NCBI GenBank assembly: GCA_965217605.1
Contig: CBDCJB010000005.1
Span: 1-64,000, forward strand
Origin: JAYYZW01 sp965217605
Lineage (GTDB): Bacteria; Pseudomonadota; Gammaproteobacteria; Ga0077536
Direction of reading: 5' to 3'
Length of the DNA: 64,000 nucleotides
Each line of letters opens with the position of its first letter. The first letter of the stretch is position 1. Both the position numbers and the translations under genes were made by a program. The notes under the pieces are model-generated. The model was not told where the DNA came from. It did no database searches and saw only the letters and a list, made by a program, of their open reading frames with translations. Below are positions 44,601 to 53,617 of the stretch, piece by piece.

Positions 44601-45617
44601 ATGTCGACACCGGACGCCAAGGACGTCGGCCTGTTGCTCGGCACGCTAATCGGTCCGGAGCAACTCACGCGCATGGCGCGCCTGGGGGAAGAACTCGGCT
44701 TCGGCGAGTTGTGGGTGGCCGAGGATTTTTATTACACGGCCGCCATCTCGACGGCGACCGCGGCACTCGGCGCAACGGCGCGCATACCGGTCGGTACGGG
44801 CGTCGTGTCCGCCGTCACCCGACACCCGGCGTTACTGGCGATGGAGATCGCAACGCTCGGCGGCATGTATCCCGGACGTTTCATCCCCGGGATCGGTTTG
44901 GGTCTGCCGAGTTGGCTCAAGGAAATGGGGCTGCATCCGGCCAAGCAGCTCAAACCGGTCCAAGAGTGTGTGGACGTCGTGCGGCGCCTGCTGCGCGGCG
45001 AGACGGTCTCGTTCGAAGGCGAGACGTTCCGTTGTTCCGAAATCACCTTGCATTACCCGCGCGAAGTGCCCATTTACATCGGCGCCTTCGGTCCGAAGAT
45101 GCTGACCTTGAGCGGCGCGATCGCGGACGGGACGATCATCGGTTTGATCACGAGCACCGATTACGTCCGCTGGGCGCGTGAACGCATCGACCACGGCGCG
45201 CGGGCGGGCAGCCGCACCGGTCACCATAAGGTCGTCGTGTTCGTGTTCTTTTCGATCGACGAAGACGCCCAACGCGCACGAGACAAGGTGCGCGGATTGA
45301 TGGCCTTGTACCTGCAGATCATCCACGCAGGCGAACTGCACGCGACGACCGACATCTCGGGGATCACCGAAGACCTGCGCGCCATCCTCGCGAGCGGTGG
45401 CGTCGAAGCGCTCGAACGCGAGATGCCGACGGCCTGGCTGGAGGACCTCAGCGTGACCGGCACGCCGGCCGAATGCGCGACGCGAATCGAGGACTACTAC
45501 GCGGCCGGTGCGGATTCGGTGATCCTGATGCCGATGCCCCACGAGACCGCGGAAGACGCGATCCGATTGGCGGCACGTGAGATGTTGCCCTTGCTCCAAG
45601 TACGCATAGGGCGCTAG
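44601..45617 (+). CDS. Luciferase-like (LLM) flavin/F420 oxidoreductase 1
   Basis: 338 residues from the ATG at 44601, with TAAGG upstream. It is a TIM-barrel LLM-class enzyme: GLLLGTLIGPEQLTRMARLGEELGF, then PVGTGVVSAVTRHPALLAMEIATLGGMYPGRFIPGIGLG and the later IYIGAFGPKML. This form is close to the N5,N10-methylene-H4MPT-reductase-like F420 group, but the cofactor (F420 or FMN) cannot be told from sequence. It lies 2 bases after the amidohydrolase and 2 before hyuA. A role in monooxygenation or reduction within the catabolic pathway is inferred. Confidence 0.87.
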   Translation: MSTPDAKDVGLLLGTLIGPEQLTRMARLGEELGFGELWVAEDFYYTAAISTATAALGATARIPVGTGVVSAVTRHPALLAMEIATLGGMYPGRFIPGIGLGLPSWLKEMGLHPAKQLKPVQECVDVVRRLLRGETVSFEGETFRCSEITLHYPREVPIYIGAFGPKMLTLSGAIADGTIIGLITSTDYVRWARERIDHGARAGSRTGHHKVVVFVFFSIDEDAQRARDKVRGLMALYLQIIHAGELHATTDISGITEDLRAILASGGVEALEREMPTAWLEDLSVTGTPAECATRIEDYYAAGADSVILMPMPHETAEDAIRLAAREMLPLLQVRIGR

Positions 45618-45619
45618 TC

Positions 45620-47662
45620 GTGGCGACGCGGATCGGCGTTGACGTCGGTGGCACGTTCACCGATCTGATCTTCTACGACGACGAATCGGGCGACGTGCTT
45701 CTCGCGAAGGAACCGACCACGCCGGCTGCTCCGGACGAAGGTGTGGTCGCCGCCGTCGTCACGGGCGTTCCGCAAGCTTTGATCGGCGGTGCGGCGTATT
45801 TTTTGCACGGCACGACGGTCGGCTTGAACGCGCTGCTCGAACGCAAGGGCGCGGTGGTCGGATTGCTGGCGACACAAGGTTTCCGCGACATCCTGGAAGT
45901 GCGGCGCGGCGACCGCGGCGAGACCTACAACATCTTCTGGAAACAGCCGCCTCCGCTCGTGCCACGGCGATTGCGCTTGCCCGTAGACGAACGGATGCGA
46001 GCCGATGGCAGCGTTCACAAAGCCTTGGACGCAACGAGCATCAGCGCAGCCGTTGAGGTTTTTGCCAAAGCACAGGTGACTTCGGTGGCCGTCGCGTTCA
46101 TGAACGCCTACGCCAATGCCGAGCACGAACTCGAAGCCGAACGGCTGCTCAGATCATTCGGGTTTACGGGCGAGATCTCACTGTCGCACCGTGTCGGCGG
46201 AGAGTTCCGCGAATACGAACGCACCTCGACGACGGTGATCGACGCATACGTGCGCCCCAAGGTCGCGACCTATCTCGAACGCCTGGCGGAGCGATTGCGC
46301 GCGGAAGGCCTTCGCGGTGATCTGCTCATTACCCGATCGGGCGGCGGTGCGGTGACCTTTGCGGAAGGCGAGCTCCGTCCGGTCGAGACGATCCTGTCCG
46401 GTCCCGTGGCGGGCGCCGAAGGGGCGGCGGAGCTGGCCCGCAAGCTCGACCTCGGCGACGTCGTCTCCGCCGATGTCGGCGGCACGAGCTTCGACACCTG
46501 CCTCGTCACGGGCGGCCGTCCGCAGATCATGTATGAAAGCAAGATCATTGGCCTGCCCGTACAAACGCCGTGGGTCGACGTGCGCTCGATAGGCACCGGC
46601 GGCGGGTCGATCGCGCATATCGACGTCGGCGGTTTGTTGCGCGTCGGCCCGCACAGCGCCGGGGCCGATCCGGGTCCCGCGTCCTATGGCCGCGGCGGTA
46701 CCGAGCCGACGGTTACCGACGCGGCGTTTTTCTTGGGCATGTTCGGGGAAGGTGAACTGGCGGCCGGGATCCGGCTCGACGCAGCGCGGGCCGAGGCTGC
46801 GCTCGCGCCGCTCGCCGAATCCCTCGGGTTATCGCTGGAAGACGTCGCACGCGGCGTGTTGACGATCAGTACCGCGAGCATGGCCAATGCGATCAGAGAG
46901 ATCACCGTCGAACAGGGCAGCGACCCCCGCCAGGCCAGGCTCGTGGCTTTTGGCGGCGCGGGACCGCTGTTCGCAACCTTGCTCACACGCGAACTCGGTA
47001 TACGCGAAGCCGTGATCCCGCCCTATGCCGGAAACTTCTCGGCGTGGGGTTTACTCGGCGCCGATCTCACGCGCACCGCATCGCGCACGCGAATCTTGAA
47101 GTGCACGCCCAAGGGGATAGACGAAGCCAATCAACTACTGCGTACGCTCTTTGCGGAGGTCGAATCACGCACGAGCGCAGCCGATCGCAGGGGACAAAGC
47201 CGCGAGGTCGCGCTCGATGTCCGCTATGTCGGGCAGGAACACACGCTGACGATTGCGGCGGTAAACGCAGATGGCGACATCGCGGCCACGCCGGACGAGA
47301 TCCGCGCGGCGTTCATGCGCGAATACGCACGCACCTTCGGGCACACGATGGACGAGGCGGTCGAACTCGTGAACGTGCGGGCAACGGTGCGCAAACCGTT
47401 GGCCCACCGAGAGCAAGAACGCATTCAAGCTGTCACGGACGGCGTCTCGAACATCGCGCAGAGCCTGCCCGCCTACTCCTTCGCACGCGGCGAGCGGCTG
47501 TCCTTTAAGATCGTCCGGCGCTCGGAACTGGCGGCGGAGACACGGCTCGACGGGCCGGTTATCATCATGGAAGACACGGCAACCACCTATGTCGACGCTG
47601 ATTTCACGGTGCGCGTCGACCCATCCGGCTGCCTGTTTCTCATCGACGAGGAGACCGCATGA
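45620..47662 (+). CDS. Hydantoinase/oxoprolinase subunit A, first copy (HyuA-like)
   Basis: 680 residues from a GTG at 45620. The N-terminus is RIGVDVGGTFTDLIFYD, the ASKHA phosphate loop, and SADVGGTSFDTCLV is the second ATPase motif. FGGAGPLFATLL and the C-terminal region of the family follow. It is the ATP-using subunit of HyuAB-type enzymes, which open N-methylhydantoin, 5-oxoproline and related amides; acetone and acetophenone carboxylases share the fold. The next gene, hyuB, overlaps by 4 bases. Substrate cannot be fixed from sequence. Confidence 0.9.
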   Translation: MATRIGVDVGGTFTDLIFYDDESGDVLLAKEPTTPAAPDEGVVAAVVTGVPQALIGGAAYFLHGTTVGLNALLERKGAVVGLLATQGFRDILEVRRGDRGETYNIFWKQPPPLVPRRLRLPVDERMRADGSVHKALDATSISAAVEVFAKAQVTSVAVAFMNAYANAEHELEAERLLRSFGFTGEISLSHRVGGEFREYERTSTTVIDAYVRPKVATYLERLAERLRAEGLRGDLLITRSGGGAVTFAEGELRPVETILSGPVAGAEGAAELARKLDLGDVVSADVGGTSFDTCLVTGGRPQIMYESKIIGLPVQTPWVDVRSIGTGGGSIAHIDVGGLLRVGPHSAGADPGPASYGRGGTEPTVTDAAFFLGMFGEGELAAGIRLDAARAEAALAPLAESLGLSLEDVARGVLTISTASMANAIREITVEQGSDPRQARLVAFGGAGPLFATLLTRELGIREAVIPPYAGNFSAWGLLGADLTRTASRTRILKCTPKGIDEANQLLRTLFAEVESRTSAADRRGQSREVALDVRYVGQEHTLTIAAVNADGDIAATPDEIRAAFMREYARTFGHTMDEAVELVNVRATVRKPLAHREQERIQAVTDGVSNIAQSLPAYSFARGERLSFKIVRRSELAAETRLDGPVIIMEDTATTYVDADFTVRVDPSGCLFLIDEETA

Positions 47663-49386
47663 AAGTCGAACAACACGCGCTGCACGAAGCCTCCGGCACC
47701 CTAGCGCAGGCCTCCGACGTCGATCCGATCACGACCGAAGTCATCCGCCACGGTTTGACGTCCGCGGCGGAACAGATGAAGCGCGCACTGGTGCGCACGG
47801 CGTTTTCGCCCGTGATCTACGAAGCCCATGATTTCGCCGTCGCGATCTACGACCGCGACTACCGCATGCTGGCCCAGGCGCTCGGCCTGCCCATCTTCAT
47901 GGGCACCTTGAGTTTCTGCGTTGAAGCCGCGGTCGAGGCTGTCGGCGGAGAAGGCGCGCTCGAGCCCGGCGACATCATCTTGTACAACCTGCCCTATGGC
48001 AGCGGCTCGCACCCTCAGGATGCCGCGTTCGTGATGCCGGTGTTCTGGCAGGAGCAACGACTGATCGGCTACACCGCGCTGAAGGGACACTGGCTCGATA
48101 TCGGCGGTAAGGAGCCCTATTGCACGAACACCATCGACGTGCTCCAGGAAGGCACCGTGTTTCCCGGCGTCAAGATCTACGAGCGCGGCGAGCTCGTCGA
48201 TGGGATCTACCGCATGGCGCTCGCGAATTCGCGCATGCCGAAGATGGTCGCGGGCGATATCAACGCCGAGGTCGTCGGCGTGCGCACAGGTGCAAAGGCG
48301 CTGATCGCGCTCGTGGAGCGGTACGGCATGGAACGCTTCTGGCAATCCGTCGAGCACATGCTCGATCACGGCGAACGCGTGGTGCGCGCGTATTTCGACA
48401 AGATTCCGGATGGGCGCTATCTCGCGCAGAGCCAGATGGACAATAACGGCGTGGACGACGACGTCGTGCCGTTCGAGATCGCGGTCGAGGTCAAGGGCTC
48501 GGATATCCGCATCGACTATTCAGCGGCGCCCGATCAACAAGCCGGCCCCATTAATTGTCCGCGGCCGACGACCGAGTCGGCGAGCCGCGTCGCGATCAGC
48601 ATGCTGGTCGGCGGTGCGGAAATGCCGAACGAAGGCCATTTCCGATCGATCGAGGTCGTGACGGCTAAGGGCTCGATGTTCGAACCGATCTATCCCGCGC
48701 CGTGTTTCCTCTACGCCTGGCCCGCGTTTCAGGCCATCGAGGCGATCTTCCGTGCGATCGCCCAGGCCGATCCGACGGCCGTGCCTGCGGGCAGCGGTGC
48801 GGACACCTGCGCGCTCGTGTGGTGGGGTGTGCGCGAGGCGACCGGCGAACCCTGGGGCGACGGTTATCCGACGCCGGTCGGCCAGGGCGGCCATTGCAAC
48901 GGCGATGGCGCGAACGCCGTGATCCATTACGGCGAATCGTCGTGCCGATTTCCGCCCGCGGAAGTCTGGGAAGCGCGCTGTCCCTGGTTGATAGAAAAAT
49001 TCGAGCTCGTGCCCGATTCGGGCGGCGCCGGCCAGTATCGCGGCGGCTTGGGGCTGCACCAAGTCTATCACATACTCGAGGAGTGCTTCGTCACACCGAC
49101 GATCGAGCGCACCAAGCTCGCCGCCTGGGGCCTCGAGGGCGGCGGCGACAGCGAGCTGACGAACGGTGTCGAGATTCACTATCCGGACGGACGGCCGACA
49201 GAATTCGTCGGCAAAGCCACCGGCGTCAAGCTTCCGAAGGGTGCGAGCTTGGATCTCTTCTGCAGCGGCGGCGGCGGTTACGGGCCGCCGGAGAAACGCG
49301 ATACGGCTGCGGTCTTAGACGACATTGCCGACGGTTACGTCACCGAAGCATGCGCGCGCCGGCATTACCCGCACGCCTTCGAATAG
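47659..49386 (+). CDS. Hydantoinase/oxoprolinase subunit B, first copy (HyuB-like)
   Basis: 575 residues; the ATG overlaps the hyuA stop (ATGA). It begins with DPITTEVIRHGLTSAAEQMKRALVRTAFSPVIYEAHDFA, and NDPYR-type sequence is replaced by LYNLPYGSGSHPQDAAFVMP. GGAGQYRGGLGLHQVY and GSGGGGYGPPEKRD-like C-terminal Gly loops follow. It forms the second subunit of the ATP-dependent amidohydrolase. It ends the amidohydrolase-LLM-HyuA-HyuB operon; a REP-like hairpin follows. Confidence 0.9.
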   Translation: MKVEQHALHEASGTLAQASDVDPITTEVIRHGLTSAAEQMKRALVRTAFSPVIYEAHDFAVAIYDRDYRMLAQALGLPIFMGTLSFCVEAAVEAVGGEGALEPGDIILYNLPYGSGSHPQDAAFVMPVFWQEQRLIGYTALKGHWLDIGGKEPYCTNTIDVLQEGTVFPGVKIYERGELVDGIYRMALANSRMPKMVAGDINAEVVGVRTGAKALIALVERYGMERFWQSVEHMLDHGERVVRAYFDKIPDGRYLAQSQMDNNGVDDDVVPFEIAVEVKGSDIRIDYSAAPDQQAGPINCPRPTTESASRVAISMLVGGAEMPNEGHFRSIEVVTAKGSMFEPIYPAPCFLYAWPAFQAIEAIFRAIAQADPTAVPAGSGADTCALVWWGVREATGEPWGDGYPTPVGQGGHCNGDGANAVIHYGESSCRFPPAEVWEARCPWLIEKFELVPDSGGAGQYRGGLGLHQVYHILEECFVTPTIERTKLAAWGLEGGGDSELTNGVEIHYPDGRPTEFVGKATGVKLPKGASLDLFCSGGGGYGPPEKRDTAAVLDDIADGYVTEACARRHYPHAFE

Positions 49387-49397
49387 ACACCTGAGGG

Positions 49398-49411
49398 GCC
49401 CGCTTGCGGGC
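49398..49411. repeat. REP-like hairpin after the first hyuAB pair
   Basis: GCCCGCTTGCGGGC, 6-bp stem with TT loop, followed by GAAC. It belongs to the family at 1244. It lies 11 bases after the hyuB stop and before the convergent metalloprotease gene, so it may end both transcripts. Confidence 0.55.
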
Positions 49412-49434
49412 GAACGAGAGATCGAATGGATTCC

Positions 49435-50148
49435 TTAGGCCGCTGTGCGGCGACGCCGCGCCGTTATCCGGATTAACACTACCGCGCTCAAGGTAAGCGG
49501 CAAGGCGGCCGGCAACGGGATCGCCGTGATAAAGATGGGCTGAATATCCACAAAAGCGGCCCCCGTCGGATCCTGCAGCGGAGACCCTACCGCTGAAAAA
49601 ATGGTATTGACCTGGGTCACGGTCAACAGATCGTCCGCATCCAGGAATTCGAACATCAAGTTGTTCGCCGCCGGATCGTGATCCAAGCCCAAATTGTGGC
49701 CGAGTTCGTGCGCGCCCAACACGTCGCCGTTGCTTTCGGCCGCCGTGCTCGACCGCAACACCATGTCATTGCCGGGCATATCCGCACAACCGACGATGCT
49801 CCCGCCCGGGCCGCCGCACCACATGATCGCGTCAACGAAAAACATATTGACCGTCGGAAATACGCCGGCAGGCGGCCCCAGCGCGAACAGCTGATCGAGC
49901 TCGTCTTCGTCGTCGATAGTGAGTAGTGCCGGCGCGAAGATACTGGCTACCGGATGGAAGTTGGTGGTGATCGGCGTAGAACCGAACGACGCTTGCATGA
50001 AGATGTCGTTCATGCCCGTGTCGATGTCGCTCAACTCCTGGGGCGTGACGCCGACAGCCCAGGCGAACGCCGGCGCCAGCATCGCGGCGAGCAGCACCGC
50101 AGTCGGCAGAGCCCGCCCGCCGCGCCTGGCTACGCCGTCTATCGACAT
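49435..50148 (-). CDS. Secreted metzincin-type metalloprotease with VPLPA-CTERM-like anchor
   Basis: 237 residues. A signal peptide covers residues 1-31. The zinc motif is HELGHNLGLDH (147-157), with the metzincin Gly and third His. A Cys pair (C111, C121) may form a disulfide. The C-terminus has IPLPAALP (210-217), a hydrophobic stretch and RRRR (231-234), the tripartite layout of VPLPA/PEP-CTERM exosortase signals. So the protein is likely exported, sorted by an exosortase and used outside the cell. No exosortase gene is in the window. It is not obviously linked to the catabolic genes around it. Confidence 0.82.
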   Translation of the reverse strand: MSIDGVARRGGRALPTAVLLAAMLAPAFAWAVGVTPQELSDIDTGMNDIFMQASFGSTPITTNFHPVASIFAPALLTIDDEDELDQLFALGPPAGVFPTVNMFFVDAIMWCGGPGGSIVGCADMPGNDMVLRSSTAAESNGDVLGAHELGHNLGLDHDPAANNLMFEFLDADDLLTVTQVNTIFSAVGSPLQDPTGAAFVDIQPIFITAIPLPAALPLTLSAVVLIRITARRRRTAA

Positions 50149-50179
50149 GTTGTCAGCGTCGACCGCTTGACGCGGTACT

Positions 50180-50767
50180 TCAGGCCTTCTGCCAGAGCGT
50201 CTGGACCGGACCGCTGTCGCCCATCATGGGATCGAACTCCGGCAGCGGCGTACCCGTGATCTGCGCGCGCACCGCGTTGCGCTCGGCTTGCCCGAGCAGA
50301 CGGATGTCCAACCCTTCCGCGTCATGCGCCTCGTGCGCCTTGCCTTTGGTATCCGGGTCCATGACACAGACGTCGGGGCCCTGGTCCGGCGGGTATGCGC
50401 CGACCACGGACAAACCCGGCGCGTCGTCGAGCCGGCAATGGCTGACGCCGGCCGGTATGACGCACGCGTCGCCCGCTTCCACTTCGACGATCGGGCCGTC
50501 CGGTCCGCCGAGCTGGATGGTGGCTGAGCCGCGGGCGAACCCGAGCGCTTCATGGGCGTTGGAATGGTAGTGATGGAACGGGAATACGCCGTTGCGCCAG
50601 CCGTTGCCCCAGTCATGCTTGGCAAACGCTTCCTCGAAGACGGACTCCGGTTCGCGGTCGCCGAAGTCGGCCACGCCTTTGTATAAGATGACGGGTAGAA
50701 CTTCGTTATTCGGCGAATCGCCGCTTGCAGCGACGATGAAATGTTTGATGGAATCCTGCTTTGACAT
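50180..50767 (-). CDS. Cupin-domain protein, YjlB-like
   Basis: 195 residues from the ATG at 50767, with GGAGG seven bases upstream. One cupin domain has the metal motif HHYHSNAHE and a second His in PAGVSHC. The remaining N- and C-terminal parts are polar, and the C-terminus is MMGDSGPVQTLWQKA. Cupins of this form are metal-dependent enzymes or sensors; none of the motifs fixes which. It diverges from the NTF2-like gene. Confidence 0.8.
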   Translation of the reverse strand: MSKQDSIKHFIVAASGDSPNNEVLPVILYKGVADFGDREPESVFEEAFAKHDWGNGWRNGVFPFHHYHSNAHEALGFARGSATIQLGGPDGPIVEVEAGDACVIPAGVSHCRLDDAPGLSVVGAYPPDQGPDVCVMDPDTKGKAHEAHDAEGLDIRLLGQAERNAVRAQITGTPLPEFDPMMGDSGPVQTLWQKA

Positions 50768-50864
50768 GGGTATCCTCCGGCGGCTTCGCAAGGGTTCTCA
50801 AAAGCTTAGCTCTACGAGCCACGGCTTGGCAAATGTAAATAAGGGTTTCCCCAGGAGGTACACG

Positions 50865-51263
50865 ATGACCGAAGCTGAATTAAGCAATTGGCTCGACAAG
50901 TACGGCGCGGCGTGGGAGAGCCAGAATGCCGGCGCGGCAGCGGCGTTATTTACCGAAGAGGGCACCTACGCCTGGGGCCCGTTCAACGAGCCCATACAGG
51001 GCCGCGACGCAATCCGGGCGGCCTGGGACTACGCAACCAAAGGTCAGCAGGAAGAGATCCGTTTCGGCTATGAGGTGCTCGCGGTGACCGAAGACCGGGG
51101 CATCGCGCGGTGGTGGGCCTCGATGACGGTCAAGTCGACCGGCACCCAGGTGCGCATGGAGGGGATCTTCCTCGTCACCTTGACGGCCGACGGTCTGTGC
51201 ACGGTATTCCGCGAATGGTGGAACGAAGATCCGCCCGCGACCGATGCCGCGGACTATAAATAG
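50865..51263 (+). CDS. NTF2-like (SnoaL/DUF4440-type) protein
   Basis: 132 residues from the ATG at 50865, which has AGGAGG seven bases upstream. It begins MTEAELSNWLDKYGAAWESQ, then FTEEGTYAWGPF and a beta-rich C-terminus with WWNEDPPA. This cone-shaped fold appears in isomerases, hydrolases and dehydratases; no catalytic residues can be named here. It ends 12 bases before the convergent polysaccharide-deacetylase-fold gene. Confidence 0.78.
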   Translation: MTEAELSNWLDKYGAAWESQNAGAAAALFTEEGTYAWGPFNEPIQGRDAIRAAWDYATKGQQEEIRFGYEVLAVTEDRGIARWWASMTVKSTGTQVRMEGIFLVTLTADGLCTVFREWWNEDPPATDAADYK

Positions 51264-51274
51264 CACCATTCCGC

Positions 51275-52189
51275 TCACATACAGGTCTCGCGATACCAGT
51301 CGTTGACCTCATCGCCGGTCGTCAACCACACGTCGTCGTGGCCGGCGATGTACTCGAATGCGCGCTTCAAGTGCTTGAACTTGTTCGGCTGGCCAACGTG
51401 GAACGGGTGGATGCAGACGGGCATGCAGCGCGCATTGGTGGCGCCCTCTTCATATAGAACATCGAACTGATCGATGATCATGTCGCCAAACGTTTCCGAT
51501 GAAACGCCCATGAACAAGAACGCGGGAACATCGTTCAGTTCGAGCGTATAGGGCACCGAAATCAATGTCCTGCCAGGTGTGTTGAACCGAAACGGGTGAT
51601 CGTCAGCCGTGTAATCGCAGAGATACTCGACACCGTATTCTTCCAGCAGAGCGGGAGTGTCGTCGGTATGTATCAAATACGGCGACAACCAACCCTTGGT
51701 CTTGCGCCCGAGGGTTTTCTCCAGCGTATTCAGTGAATCCTCGAGGATGGCGCGTTCGGCAACTTCGCCGAGATAAGCGATGCTGCCGTCGGATCCACGC
51801 AGGTTTCCGATGATGTTGGCCGGCGCGTTATTGCGGCCGTGACCGATCCACGCCCAATCGCGTTTCTCGCCTTCCTCGACGATACGTGGATACTCGCGAC
51901 AGACTTCGCTGTTCAGGCAGACCGTCGCACGCATGCCGCAGCGGTCCATCATCTCCATCATGCGCCAGATCCCGACCCGGGCGCCGTAATCGCGCCAGCC
52001 GTAGTTCATGGTATCCGGCGCAAATCCGGTCGTCGCTTTTACCAGCGCAGTACCTGGAATGTCCGCGGGGAAATGCTCGATATTGATAAAAGGCACGACG
52101 GCGACGCGCTTGCCATCCGGTAGTTTGAATGGTTCACGGTCGATGATCGGTTCGTAATTGTAGTGTCGGGTTTGGGTTAGATCAGGCAT
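51275..52189 (-). CDS. Polysaccharide-deacetylase-fold hydrolase, PuuE/allantoinase-like
   Basis: 304 residues from the ATG at 52189; the longer frame adds an unlikely 53-residue lead. The NodB-fold has YGARVGIWRMMEMMDRCGMRATVCLNSEVCREYP and HGRNN, close to the PuuE allantoinase branch rather than to chitin deacetylases. There is no signal peptide, so it is cytoplasmic. A hydrolase of a ureide or amide fits the catabolic neighbours. Exact substrate is unknown. Confidence 0.82.
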   Translation of the reverse strand: MPDLTQTRHYNYEPIIDREPFKLPDGKRVAVVPFINIEHFPADIPGTALVKATTGFAPDTMNYGWRDYGARVGIWRMMEMMDRCGMRATVCLNSEVCREYPRIVEEGEKRDWAWIGHGRNNAPANIIGNLRGSDGSIAYLGEVAERAILEDSLNTLEKTLGRKTKGWLSPYLIHTDDTPALLEEYGVEYLCDYTADDHPFRFNTPGRTLISVPYTLELNDVPAFLFMGVSSETFGDMIIDQFDVLYEEGATNARCMPVCIHPFHVGQPNKFKHLKRAFEYIAGHDDVWLTTGDEVNDWYRETCM

Positions 52190-52247
52190 AGCGTTTCTCG
52201 TACCCCGTTTTTCGGTCGACTGAATTACATGACTAGAATGTATACCA

Positions 52248-52706
52248 ATGGCAAGCACTCTGACCCATTCGATCGTAAGCGGACTGTTGTGTCTGGTTGG
52301 GTTGGTGCTGGTGCTGACCGGCTTGAACATCATTCCCGGCGCGGCCACGTCGCCTTTTCCGAATCACATCCTGCTTGCATTGGGCGGCATGTTTGCACTC
52401 CCCGGCTTGATTATCGTCGGGCCATTGGATTCGACGATCGTGAAGTTAGCGACCTTTGCCTTCATCGGTTTGTTTACGTATCTCTTCGTGTGGCTCACGC
52501 TCTTTGCGCCGGCGGCGCTCGCCGATGAAGCGGTTGGACTTCCGCGCCCTTACAATCTCTGGATATTCAGGTCGCTCAGTGGCATCGGTGTGTTAGTCGG
52601 TGCGATCATGTTCGCGTTCGCGCTGCGTCGGTTCATTGCAGATCTGCGAGAACCACGCAAGTATGAACACCGAAAATTGATCTCGAATAAGGATAAACAA
52701 CGATGA
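52248..52706 (+). CDS. Membrane protein of unknown function
   Basis: 152 residues, four helices (about 8-28, 41-60, 67-88 and 105-124), then a basic C-terminal tail ending KDKQR. No family was recognised. It overlaps the LLM gene downstream by 4 bases (ATGA), so the two are translated together. It could serve in uptake or membrane association for that enzyme, but this is a guess. Confidence 0.65.
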   Translation: MASTLTHSIVSGLLCLVGLVLVLTGLNIIPGAATSPFPNHILLALGGMFALPGLIIVGPLDSTIVKLATFAFIGLFTYLFVWLTLFAPAALADEAVGLPRPYNLWIFRSLSGIGVLVGAIMFAFALRRFIADLREPRKYEHRKLISNKDKQR

Positions 52707-53587
52707 AGTGCGGCTTGCAACTGGCGATGGGCGCCGCCGTATCCAACTGGGATGCGCTGCAGGGCGTGGCAGCCCTGGCGGACGAACTGAATTACGACTC
52801 GCTGTTGATGGGCGATCACGTCGTCGTTCCCAAACACATTGACACCAAATGGCCTTACGACGAGTACGTCGCCGGCATGCCGCCCTATCACGTGTATACC
52901 GAGTGGGACATCTTGGACCCTTTCGATACCGTCGCTTTCCTCGCGGCGATCACCGAGAAGGTGCGCGTCGGCATCAGCGTCGTCATCGTACCCTACCGGC
53001 ATCCGTTCGACATGGCCCGCCGCATCGCCACGATCGACGTGTTGTCGCGGGGGCGCTTCATCCTGGGCGTGGGGATCGGGTGGTTGGAAGAAGAGTTCCA
53101 ACTGTTGGATATCCCTTTTAAGGAACGCGGCGCGCGCACCGATGAGTACGTCGAGGTCATGAAAACCCTATGGACGGAGGACAAACCACGCTATTCGGGT
53201 CGCTTCATCGAACTCGCCCATGACGTCAATCCCCTGCCGCAACCGTTGCAGAAACCCTATCCGCCGATCTGGGTCGGCGGGGAATCCGATCTCGCCCTGA
53301 AGCGCGCGGCGCGGATCGGTAACGGCTGGCACTTCGGCCTCATCACCCCCGAGCAGATCCGCCCGCGTCTCGAGCGGCTCAAACAACTGATGGATGCGGC
53401 CGGCCGTGATTACGACAAACTCGAGATCACGGGGCTGGTCGACTATGAACGGCTGACGTCAGAAACCGTGCGCGCTTATCGCGATCTCGGCGTCGACGTG
53501 CTTTACATCCTGCCGATCAGCCTCGATACGGGGCCGGTGCTGCAACAGATGAGGGATTACGCCGACATGATCGGCGCGTCCGGTTAA
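52703..53587 (+). CDS. Luciferase-like (LLM) F420/flavin oxidoreductase 2
   Basis: 294 residues, TIM barrel. Family motifs are ALADELNYDSLLMGDHVV near the N-terminus, VGISVVIVPYRHPFDMARRIATIDVLSRGRFILGVGIGWLEEEF, and PPIWVGGESDLALKRAARIGNGWH. The VPYR...GRFILGVGIGW pattern is typical of TIGR03619-like F420-dependent proteins. Cofactor and substrate remain unknown. It is co-translated with the upstream membrane protein. Confidence 0.88.
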   Translation: MKCGLQLAMGAAVSNWDALQGVAALADELNYDSLLMGDHVVVPKHIDTKWPYDEYVAGMPPYHVYTEWDILDPFDTVAFLAAITEKVRVGISVVIVPYRHPFDMARRIATIDVLSRGRFILGVGIGWLEEEFQLLDIPFKERGARTDEYVEVMKTLWTEDKPRYSGRFIELAHDVNPLPQPLQKPYPPIWVGGESDLALKRAARIGNGWHFGLITPEQIRPRLERLKQLMDAAGRDYDKLEITGLVDYERLTSETVRAYRDLGVDVLYILPISLDTGPVLQQMRDYADMIGASG

Positions 53588-53617
53588 AGGACAACTGCAA
53601 GGCCCGAATCGTTCGCG

